A stretch of 40,967 nt of DNA, from NCBI GenBank assembly GCA_029262415.1, contig JAJCZL010000048.1, positions 1-40,967 on the forward strand. The letters are read 5' to 3'. The stretch's first letter is position 1. Each line of letters opens with the position of its first letter. This DNA is from Deltaproteobacteria bacterium. Its GTDB lineage: Bacteria > Desulfobacterota > Binatia > UBA1149 > JAJCZL01. Made by a program: the position numbers and the translations under genes. The notes beneath the pieces were generated by a model. It made no database searches. It was not told the origin of the DNA and worked only from the letters and a program-made list of their open reading frames with translations. Below are positions 19,661 to 26,186 of the stretch, one piece after another.

Positions 19661-21523
19661 ATGGGCAGTGGATCGTCGCGCGGATGGACCGCCGAGGTGT
19701 CCGACGCTCTTGGGCAGGTAAGAGTGGCGGATAACGTCGAACAACTCCGACTCAGAATGGAACAACTGATAACTCGGCTGGCCGATGCCGAGCGGGCGGT
19801 GGGGCTCGACCCTGAACAGCCCCTTGCGGCCGGTGCCGGCCGTAAGGCGGATCCCGATTCGGTGTTGGCAGCTTCTGCTGCTGTGCCTGGCGGCGCGGGG
19901 CGCACCGAGATCGAGCAGATCAGCAGGGAGGTTGAGCACGCCGACCGGATGCTGGCTGAGTTAAGTGAACTCCTCGAGGCCCAGTCTCGCCGTATCGAGC
20001 AGGTCGAATCCGGTCGCCGAGATACGCCGGATGCGAATGTCCGCGGCGGCGCCGAGGATCGTAGCGCGCAAACCGAAGACCGTGGTTCTGGTTACGACGC
20101 GGCTCGCTTCGCGTCGGCCGCTGCACCTCAGCCACAGCCCAATCCTCATAAGAGCGGCGATATCATTGATAAATACCAACGCCGGCTCCTCGACCTCGAG
20201 GCCAAGCTTTGCGCAGTGCTCGACGACCGACATGTTCGCGAGGAGGTCGCAGGCCTGACCGGTGCGGTTGAGGCCGCTGTTTCGGAGCGGCAAGAGGCCG
20301 GGCAGGGGGTAGCTGCAACGCAGGAAGAAGTCGTTGCGCTGCAAGACTTCCTTTCGATCATGCTCGATAGAATCGACGAGGGCTTCGGCGGACTCCGTTC
20401 CCGCATCGATCACCTAACAGGCACCTTTGACGCGCACCTTCGCGGGCTCACCGATCGTGTCGGCGAGATGCGTACTCTTCTCGCTGAAAAAGACAGCCGC
20501 ATCGCCGAGCTTGAGGAGCGCTTGATGCTATTGGTCGAGGGCGACGCCGCTCCGGCACACGACGGCTCCGACGTGCCAGGGCGAGGCTCGCACGGCGAAG
20601 ACCCACGCACTGGCGGCAGCGACCGCCGAGGTGACGGTGGCGGCAGCGAGGGTGAGCTTGAGAAATGGCCGCGTCGTATGGGTCCGCCCGCGTTTGAGGC
20701 GGTCGTCCACGGGCAAGACCGACAAGGGCTAATCCCGCCTCTGCTGAAGACAGGACCGGCGTTCGCGCCGATCGAGGCCCGCGATGCGGTTAGCGAGACC
20801 AGGTTGCAATCGGCCCCCGAGTCGTCAATGCCGGCATTCGAACTGGTCTCACCGGAAGCGGAGTTCACGGCTGCCGCCGCGCTGCCCCCCGCGGTTGCAG
20901 CGCAGACGTTGCCGCTGGCGCACGGAGTTGACAGCGACAAGCCTGGTCAGGTAAGTACCGTGATGACACGGTCGACTTCGCCTTCAGCGCGCGATTTGTT
21001 ATCGGGACGCGGACGGATAGTCGACCGGGGCGACGTTGAGATAGAGCCCGGCGCTACTGGTGCGCGCTCGGCGCAGACAGCCGATGTTGGGCATTTGGTG
21101 CCCGGCAAGGCGCGACCTACGGTGATGGTCGTTGACGATGCCACGGATGCGCGGACGATTCTGTCCCTGTACCTGTCGCGTACAGGCTTTCAGGTGGTCA
21201 CCGCAGCCAGTGCAGAGGACTGCCTCGCTAAGCTTCGCCATCATGCGGTAGACGCCATCGTGCTGGATGCTTCGCTGCCCGGAGCCGACGGCGGGCACGT
21301 TTGCCGGGTGCTGCGTAGTGAGTCGGACTTTGAATCAAAGCGGCGGACGCCGGTGATTATTTACACGGGCTATCCCGATGAATACACGCGGACGTTGGCG
21401 AACCAATGGAAAGCGGACGACTACGTAGTCAAAGGCGGGGACATGCTCGCGTTGATGAGTTCTCTGTTACGCCACACATCGGGCCCAGCAGCGGTCGGTC
21501 TGGCAAAAGGCAACGGCGCGTGA
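19661..21523 (+). CDS. Coiled-coil protein with C-terminal response-regulator receiver domain
   Basis: A 620-residue protein of unusual build. The first 300 residues contain coiled-coil heptad stretches (about residues 22-45, 88-110 and 180-290) broken by polar linkers. Residues 300-485 are low in complexity and probably disordered. The last 125 residues are a full receiver domain with D492-D493, phospho-acceptor D536 in VLDASLPG, T569 and K591. There is no output domain after the receiver, so signal output would pass through the coiled coils, as in scaffold or polarity proteins. It ends in a four-base GTGA overlap with an exported protein gene. The start is uncertain: the ATG at 19661 has only a weak purine run, and a GTG at 19724 is possible. 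Confidence 0.75.
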   Translation: MGSGSSRGWTAEVSDALGQVRVADNVEQLRLRMEQLITRLADAERAVGLDPEQPLAAGAGRKADPDSVLAASAAVPGGAGRTEIEQISREVEHADRMLAELSELLEAQSRRIEQVESGRRDTPDANVRGGAEDRSAQTEDRGSGYDAARFASAAAPQPQPNPHKSGDIIDKYQRRLLDLEAKLCAVLDDRHVREEVAGLTGAVEAAVSERQEAGQGVAATQEEVVALQDFLSIMLDRIDEGFGGLRSRIDHLTGTFDAHLRGLTDRVGEMRTLLAEKDSRIAELEERLMLLVEGDAAPAHDGSDVPGRGSHGEDPRTGGSDRRGDGGGSEGELEKWPRRMGPPAFEAVVHGQDRQGLIPPLLKTGPAFAPIEARDAVSETRLQSAPESSMPAFELVSPEAEFTAAAALPPAVAAQTLPLAHGVDSDKPGQVSTVMTRSTSPSARDLLSGRGRIVDRGDVEIEPGATGARSAQTADVGHLVPGKARPTVMVVDDATDARTILSLYLSRTGFQVVTAASAEDCLAKLRHHAVDAIVLDASLPGADGGHVCRVLRSESDFESKRRTPVIIYTGYPDEYTRTLANQWKADDYVVKGGDMLALMSSLLRHTSGPAAVGLAKGNGA

Positions 21524-22233
21524 GCGAGCTGCGCTTGGCGGTGGTGGCGGGCGTCGTCGCGCTCGTCGTGAGCGCCGGCGATGCGTCGGCGCAGCAGGTG
21601 CTCAACCCGCTGAGCGGTGACTTTACGGTCGGGACTTTCAACTACTCGCCGCCCATCAGTGATGGCTGGCGTGAACTTAGCAAGGGACCTTCCGGGCTCG
21701 AACTGGTTTACGTCGAGGGACTGGCCGACGGGCAGATTAACAGCCGCGCCCATCTGGTCCTTGAGTCCTCGAAGGTGCCCGAGAACGCGGAGGCTCCCGA
21801 TCCCGAGGTCCTCACCCGCCTAAGTCGGGACCAGCAGATCGAAGCCCGCAAGGACGTCCTCGTCGGCAAGACCGATATCTCACGCGTCCCGGGTGACGCG
21901 GATCTGTACCGCTATACGCTTACGACTCGCGGAGGAGAGATCACGTTGATCGAGGCTTTCTTCGTGCTGCTGGCCAGGGACAGGTCTGAGTATGTTGTCG
22001 CAAAGCTCGCGACGCGAGAACCGGACTATGAGAAGTCGCCGTATTTTCCGGATTTCTATGGGTCTTTGGCTTCCCTAAAGCGGGCCGGGGTGTCGGTCGC
22101 GTCCGAGAGCGGTGCCACTAGCGGCGGCCAGAAGGCCGTCTCCGGGGCCGCTGGTAGACCCTCAGAGCCCGAGAGTGCCAACACCAGGTCCAGCGCCGAC
22201 GTCGGTTCTGGTAACGCCGGCGAGGCTCCCTAA
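21520..22233 (+). CDS. Exported protein of unknown function
   Basis: A 237-residue protein with a clear N-terminal signal peptide (hydrophobic LAVVAGVVALVVSAG ending at an Ala-Gln-rich cleavage region) and a soluble domain to about residue 190, then a low-complexity Ser/Gly/Ala tail. The mature part (FNYSPPISDGWRELSKG, EAFFVLLARDRSEYVVAKL) looks like a small alpha/beta periplasmic domain, but I do not recognise the family. The GTG start overlaps the stop of the coiled-coil receiver gene by four bases, so the two are translated together. The C-terminal 72 bases overlap the convergent patatin-like gene on the other strand. Confidence 0.7.
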   Translation: MSELRLAVVAGVVALVVSAGDASAQQVLNPLSGDFTVGTFNYSPPISDGWRELSKGPSGLELVYVEGLADGQINSRAHLVLESSKVPENAEAPDPEVLTRLSRDQQIEARKDVLVGKTDISRVPGDADLYRYTLTTRGGEITLIEAFFVLLARDRSEYVVAKLATREPDYEKSPYFPDFYGSLASLKRAGVSVASESGATSGGQKAVSGAAGRPSEPESANTRSSADVGSGNAGEAP

Positions 22234-23073
22234 CCACGCTTCGGCCGCCGCGGCTCCGTCGATCATGAGTCTTTCTGGGACTCCCGAGCCGGGCCAAACG
22301 AAGTCCAGGACCCGCGGGCGTTCATCGCTGTGGAAACGGATGGTTGCCAGTTCCGCTCCAGCAGCCCGAGCGACCCGGGTGGCCTCGGCGGGCGTAGCGT
22401 CCGCGTCAGCCGACGAACTTCCAATCAGCAATATTTTTCTCGCACCTGCGCTGATTGCGGCTTCGACCGACGCTACCCACACCGAGTCGGCTTGCGAGGT
22501 GTCGCGCATCGCGCGCGCGGCCAGGCTCGCTGCTGGATCCTTTCCCAGATCTTTGGCTATCTCGCGGTACGCGTCGTCGACTCGAGCGTAGACCTGCAGC
22601 TGGCGCCGGCCGGCTGTGGGTTTGGAGAATTTATCGCAAAGCAGCTTCTCAATCCGCGTGCCGTGGCCGGCGAATGTTGTGAGCAGCGGGACCCCTCGAA
22701 GCCCCGCATCGAAGAGCAGGCGGTTGCTGCGCAGCATCTCCCATCCGCTGTTAAGCGCAGCGGTGCCACCGCATGCCGCAAGTACGGCGTTGATGGTCGC
22801 GTAACCTCCACAATAAAGCGCGGTCGGGGGGGGGAGGCCGATACACAGCCGAGTACAAACCCCGGCCTGAAACAGGGCCGCTCTCAGATCGCCATGCATC
22901 ACCCACGCGTCGTAGGCAGCGCCGGTGAGGCTCTCGGGCCGGCAGCCGTGGGGCTCCTGCCTGGTTGGGGAGGCCTCGGAGCTATGCATCTGAGGGGCCG
23001 GGGCTAAGGCGGTGGCACCGGAGACGACGCGCGTTCCTACAGCATTGTCATGTGCGATCAGCATCCAGGGCAT
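22162..23073 (-). CDS. Patatin-like phospholipase homologue lacking catalytic motifs (putative pseudoenzyme)
   Basis: A 303-residue protein that I align by eye to the patatin fold. Residues 56-72 (AWVMHGDLRAALFQAGV) match the region around the oxyanion loop GGGxRG, but the glycines are gone. Residues 86-103 (LYCGGYATINAVLAACGG) match the nucleophile elbow GxSxG, with tyrosine 91 where the serine should be. Later segments GWEMLRSNRLLF, AAISAGARKILLIG and the C-terminal MIDGAAAAEAWL follow the family order, yet the DGG/DGA aspartate is absent from its normal place. If the alignment holds, the protein cannot hydrolyse lipids by the normal Ser-Asp dyad and may bind lipid or a partner. I chose the ATG at 23073; the frame extends upstream to 23166. 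Its 3' end overlaps the convergent exported-protein gene. Confidence 0.55.
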   Translation of the reverse strand: MPWMLIAHDNAVGTRVVSGATALAPAPQMHSSEASPTRQEPHGCRPESLTGAAYDAWVMHGDLRAALFQAGVCTRLCIGLPPPTALYCGGYATINAVLAACGGTAALNSGWEMLRSNRLLFDAGLRGVPLLTTFAGHGTRIEKLLCDKFSKPTAGRRQLQVYARVDDAYREIAKDLGKDPAASLAARAMRDTSQADSVWVASVEAAISAGARKILLIGSSSADADATPAEATRVARAAGAELATIRFHSDERPRVLDFVWPGSGVPERLMIDGAAAAEAWLGSLAGVTRTDVGAGPGVGTLGL

Positions 23074-23191
23074 GGCGCGCCTCGACTCGTGCGCCGGCGG
23101 GGCACGGCGGCAGAGCGTCAGACGTTGAGACGGTAGCAACCTGCAGCCGCCACTGTCAACGCGCACGATACGCGAACGCTATAGCGGTTGC

Positions 23192-23389
23192 GTGAAGGAG
23201 AAGGACGCTGGGGCGCAGATCGCCGAAAATGTCGCGGCGACCCTACGCCACTTGCAGAGTATATGTGCTTTTTGCAGCGAACCCGAAATCGGGTGTGCGA
23301 TGATACAGACCTATCGCCGTACCCGCGGTCGTGGTCGGGCGTGCCGAATGCGGGAAACCAAAGTGGTAGACAAAGAGGCCTATGAATAA
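23192..23389 (+). CDS. Possible small Cys-containing protein upstream of the response regulator
   Basis: A 65-residue frame from a GTG with a charged helical N-terminus, a C-x-x-C pair followed by a third cysteine (ICAFCSEPEIGC), and a basic Arg-rich stretch with a fourth. Its stop lies inside the response regulator gene, an eight-base overlap (ATGAATAA), which suggests translational coupling. Against it, there is no ribosome binding site before the GTG. No family is recognised. A zinc-binding regulatory peptide is conceivable but unproved. Confidence 0.4.
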   Translation: MKEKDAGAQIAENVAATLRHLQSICAFCSEPEIGCAMIQTYRRTRGRGRACRMRETKVVDKEAYE

Positions 23390-23825
23390 CCTGGAGCTTC
23401 AGAATCGCATCTTACTGGTCGACGATGAACCCAATATCCGCGAGACTGTTGCGTTTATCCTGGAGGCCGAAGGCTACGACGTCGATACGGCGGTGGATGG
23501 CGTCGATGGTCTCGAGAAAGTCCGTCAGGTGAAGCCGAAGCTGGTTCTGCTCGACGTCATGATGCCACGCATGGATGGCTATGAGGTCTGTCAGGCAATC
23601 CGGGCCGATCCGTCTCTGGCCGGTGTTTTCATCCTGATCCTGACCGCAAAGGGCCAGAAGTCCGACGAGTTGAAGGCTTTAGAGGTTGGTGCCGATCTGT
23701 ACATGTCCAAGCCTTTCGACGATGAAATTGTCGTTCAGGTTATCCAGGATGTGTTCGAAGGCCGCTTGGTCTCGCAGGTCGGTGCGATCGGCGAGACGCA
23801 TGTCGTTCATTACCAGCGCGCGTAA
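23382..23825 (+). CDS. Single-domain response regulator (CheY-like)
   Basis: A 147-residue protein consisting of one receiver domain and a 25-residue tail. Key residues are all present: acidic D14 and D15, phospho-acceptor D58 in LLDVMMP, T88 and K110 in SKPFD. It has no DNA-binding or enzymatic output domain, so it would act by protein contact or as a phosphorelay step. No histidine kinase is in the window, which makes it an orphan. The receiver-bearing coiled-coil protein lies 1.9 kb upstream, so both could answer to the same kinase. A strong hairpin spans its stop codon. Confidence 0.9.
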   Translation: MNNLELQNRILLVDDEPNIRETVAFILEAEGYDVDTAVDGVDGLEKVRQVKPKLVLLDVMMPRMDGYEVCQAIRADPSLAGVFILILTAKGQKSDELKALEVGADLYMSKPFDDEIVVQVIQDVFEGRLVSQVGAIGETHVVHYQRA

Positions 23826-23836
23826 CGCGCGCTGGT
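23812..23836. terminator. Stem-loop over the stop codon of the response regulator
   Basis: An 11-bp perfect GC-rich stem (ACCAGCGCGCG and its complement) closes a three-base loop that is exactly the TAA stop codon of the response regulator. There is no T-run on either side. It could act as a bidirectional or factor-assisted terminator between the convergent response regulator and SCP2 genes, or protect the 3' end of the message. Confidence 0.45.
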
Positions 23837-23877
23837 CGTCAACGCGTAGCGCTCGGTCCCGCCCGGCCGGTGTAGCG

Positions 23878-24294
23878 CTAGCGGCTGCCGTGAGAGATCC
23901 CTAGTACGTCGCCTTCGTTGATCAGTCCCACGAATGCGATCGCCGTATCGAGGTCGCCATCGATCACGATTCTTTCGCTTTTCACCGCTAACTCCCCGTC
24001 GAAAGTACCGTCGGCAATCCTCAAGAAATCTTCGACACTGAGCGTGGCTGTAATGTCAGCGTCGATGTCGCTCTCGCGGGTGACGCCGTCGGGAGCCACC
24101 TTGACCAAGAAGCTGCCTCCGCCGTCGCCGTCTAAAACGAAGTTACAGACAACGCTGCGCTCGGCACCGGTAGGACCGGTGCGAGCGAAGGCCTCGAAAA
24201 TCTGTTCGACCCGCTGGGCGGGCGTCAGGGCCGGCGCGCTGACGGGAGCCGCGACAATTACCTCTTTGGGTGCCTCTGTCTCTTCTTGTTCCAT
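23878..24294 (-). CDS. SCP2 sterol-binding domain family protein
   Basis: A 138-residue protein. After about 25 residues rich in Glu, Ala and Pro, the rest follows the SCP2 pattern: an early helix (QRVEQIFEAFAR), a beta-sheet (CNFVLDGDGGGSFLVKVAPDG), the segment DADITATLSVEDFLRIADGTFDGE, and a C-terminal helix (LDTAIAFVGLI). SCP2 domains bind sterols, fatty acyl-CoA or other lipids in the cytoplasm. The assignment is by motif order. It lies alone on the minus strand, convergent with the response regulator and divergent from the exported Ntf2-like gene. Confidence 0.75.
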   Translation of the reverse strand: MEQEETEAPKEVIVAAPVSAPALTPAQRVEQIFEAFARTGPTGAERSVVCNFVLDGDGGGSFLVKVAPDGVTRESDIDADITATLSVEDFLRIADGTFDGELAVKSERIVIDGDLDTAIAFVGLINEGDVLGISHGSR

Positions 24295-24408
24295 GATTCC
24301 GGTGTTTTAGACCGGTTTGCGCATACGGGCAAGCGTGCCTGCGCACCGCGGCGTAATGGTTGCGATCTAGTGGTTGCCTTGCGCGATATGGTTGCTACCA
24401 TTGCCGGT

Positions 24409-24855
24409 ATGAAACATGTGCTGCTCGCTGCCGTCATTTCGCTGTTTCTCATGCCGTTTTCAGCCGCACAAGCCACGGCGGAGAGGTCTCCCGAGGACAC
24501 CGTCACCGGGTTCCTAAAAGCCATGCAGGACCATGAGTTCCAAAAGGCCTACGATTACGTCTCCACGACCCTACGCGGTGGGAAAGGCCGCGAGGAGTGG
24601 GCTAAAGAGCAGCAGTATATCGTGCAAGTGGGCGAGGTGAAGATCTTCGGCTACAAGGTTTACCCCGCGACAGTTGACGGCGAGAAGGCCAAAGTGCCCA
24701 ACGTTCTGAAGTCGCAGGACAAGTTCTTGAACCAGCTGGGACTTGACGAACACGAGGTCTACGAACTGCTCAAAGAGGAGGGGCAATGGCGCATCGACCA
24801 GCAAATGCTCGTCCAGACCGACGAAGAGAAATCGATGTACTTCCCTGAGCAGTAG
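24409..24855 (+). CDS. Exported protein, DUF4878/Ntf2-like
   Basis: A 148-residue protein with a signal peptide (residues 1-24, ending Ala-Gln-Ala-Thr-Ala) and a domain that begins SPEDTVTGFLKAMQDHEFQKAYDYVS and ends with a strand after EEGQWRID. That is the outline of DUF4878/SnoaL-type Ntf2-like folds, small cone-shaped barrels that bind ligands or serve as periplasmic accessory domains. The exact family is inferred from the pattern. The frame opens earlier at 24286, but the ATG at 24409 starts the signal peptide directly. The promoter of the next transcription unit follows about 85 bases after its stop. Confidence 0.7.
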   Translation: MKHVLLAAVISLFLMPFSAAQATAERSPEDTVTGFLKAMQDHEFQKAYDYVSTTLRGGKGREEWAKEQQYIVQVGEVKIFGYKVYPATVDGEKAKVPNVLKSQDKFLNQLGLDEHEVYELLKEEGQWRIDQQMLVQTDEEKSMYFPEQ

Positions 24856-24939
24856 CCCTTTCGGAGTCGGGCGATCCTTGGCTCGATGATTCTGTCGCAA
24901 ACCGCCACCCTCCGTCGTAGCCGGTGGCGGAATGTTACC

Positions 24940-24968
24940 TTGACATGCGCCATGCCGGTCGGTAAATG
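24940..24968 (+). promoter_or_regulatory. Candidate sigma-70 promoter for the Ycf48-like/exporter unit
   Basis: A perfect TTGACA at 24940-24945, an exact 17-base spacer, and TAAATG at 24963-24968. Transcription would start near 24975, leaving a leader of about 60 bases before the ATG at 25034. The -35 is consensus; the -10 matches at three of six bases. Confidence 0.55.
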
Positions 24969-24996
24969 GGCAATCCCATAAGGGTTTTCTAAACGG

Positions 24997-25031
24997 GGAG
25001 GTTTGCGCTTCCTCCGTTATTGAAGGAGGAA
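24997..25031 (+). promoter_or_regulatory. Leader RNA with mutually exclusive hairpins masking the ribosome binding site
   Basis: Three complementary pieces lie in a row: GGAGG at 24997-25001, TTCCTCC at 25009-25015, and GGAGGAA at 25025-25031. The last contains the Shine-Dalgarno of the gene at 25034. The middle piece can pair with the first (five pairs, nine-base loop) and leave the Shine-Dalgarno free, or with the last (seven perfect pairs, nine-base loop) and hide it. This is the geometry of a translational switch or thermosensor. The pairings are read directly from the sequence; regulation is inference. Confidence 0.5.
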
Positions 25032-25033
25032 CA

Positions 25034-26170
25034 ATGAAGATCGGGAATGCTGCCTACTCAAGGCCGGTCCTCGCCTGTGTCGCGGTTGCTAGCGCATTTG
25101 TTGCGGGTTGCCACGGCGCGACCGAGTGGGAACCCCTGACCGAACAAAAGATCTACGTTGCAGACAAGTTCTACGATGTGTCACCTCGCAGCGAGAAAGA
25201 GGCCATCGTCCTCGGCTACGCGGGTAAGATTTTACGCACCCAAGATTCGGGCTTCACTTGGGAGCTAATCGACAGCGGGACCGATCACGCGCTCTTCAGC
25301 ATAGACTTTGCGGACGACAATCCTCAAGTCGGTTGGATTACCGGTCAGGAAGGCCTGGCGCTGAAGACCACCGACGGCGGCGCCAGCTGGAAACCTCAGC
25401 AGACCGGCGCCTGGATGGGCGAGGACTGTCGCGACGACGGGTACCGCGGCCGTAACGAAGAGAAGTGCCACCAGGCCTACCTATTCGCGGTTTCGGTCGT
25501 TGATGAGACCACCGTCATGGCGATTGGCGACCGCTCGACAATGGTCATCTCGACCGATGGCGGCCAAAGCTGGGAAGCGACGACGGTCAAATCCGCCTCG
25601 CAGATCGAGAACGCCGACGAAGAGTTCGCGATCGTGTTCGAGGATCCGGTCCTTTACGATCTCAAGTTTTTCGATGCGAAGACCGGTTTCATAGTTGGCG
25701 AGTTCGGAAAGATCTTCAAGACCACCGACGGCGGCAAAAGCTGGGCTGAGAAGCAGGGCTCGCTGATGGGTGGCGACATCTTCGACATCCTCGATCTGCC
25801 GACGTTCTTCGACATCGACTTCGACGGTGACACGGGGGTTGTGGCGGGCCTCGACGGCCGCATCGCGGTCTCGAGCGACGGCGGTGAGACTTGGAAGTTC
25901 TCGCCCAATAACGTCGATCAGTACATCGATCCGATGTACTCGGCCGAAATTCAGCCGAACGGGATCCGCTGGGTGGTTGGATCTTCGGGGCAAGTGGTCA
26001 CCGCGGGACCGACAGGCGCGTTTGCGCGCGGTTCGCTCGGATCTGCGATCAGCAGCTGGCTTCGCCGGATTGTCTTCCTCGATGACAAGCACGGATGGGT
26101 GGTCGGCGGTTTTGGCTTGATTATGAACACCGACGACGGTGGTAAGACTTGGTACCGCCGATTCGGCTAG
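25034..26170 (+). CDS. Ycf48/HCF136-like BNR beta-propeller lipoprotein
   Basis: A 378-residue protein with a lipoprotein signal (hydrophobic stretch ending VAGC, lipidated C26) and repeated Asp-box motifs (TQDSGFTWE, TTDGGASWK, STDGGQSWE, TTDGGKSWA, SSDGGETWK, TDDGGKTWY), six or seven blades of a Ycf48-like propeller. In chloroplasts and cyanobacteria Ycf48 helps assemble photosystem II; non-photosynthetic homologues are often beside RND exporters and probably act as periplasmic partners. Here the exporter gene starts 16 bases downstream, supporting that role. The ATG is preceded by a strong GAAGGAGGA that may be masked by a leader hairpin. Confidence 0.88.
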   Translation: MKIGNAAYSRPVLACVAVASAFVAGCHGATEWEPLTEQKIYVADKFYDVSPRSEKEAIVLGYAGKILRTQDSGFTWELIDSGTDHALFSIDFADDNPQVGWITGQEGLALKTTDGGASWKPQQTGAWMGEDCRDDGYRGRNEEKCHQAYLFAVSVVDETTVMAIGDRSTMVISTDGGQSWEATTVKSASQIENADEEFAIVFEDPVLYDLKFFDAKTGFIVGEFGKIFKTTDGGKSWAEKQGSLMGGDIFDILDLPTFFDIDFDGDTGVVAGLDGRIAVSSDGGETWKFSPNNVDQYIDPMYSAEIQPNGIRWVVGSSGQVVTAGPTGAFARGSLGSAISSWLRRIVFLDDKHGWVVGGFGLIMNTDDGGKTWYRRFG

Positions 26171-26186
26171 GGAGTTACAAGGACCA

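Noticed and set aside
24299-24315. Short CCGGT/ACCGG stem between the SCP2 and Ntf2-like genes
   Set aside because: Five pairs and three T's only; it overlaps the SCP2 leader rather than any gene end.
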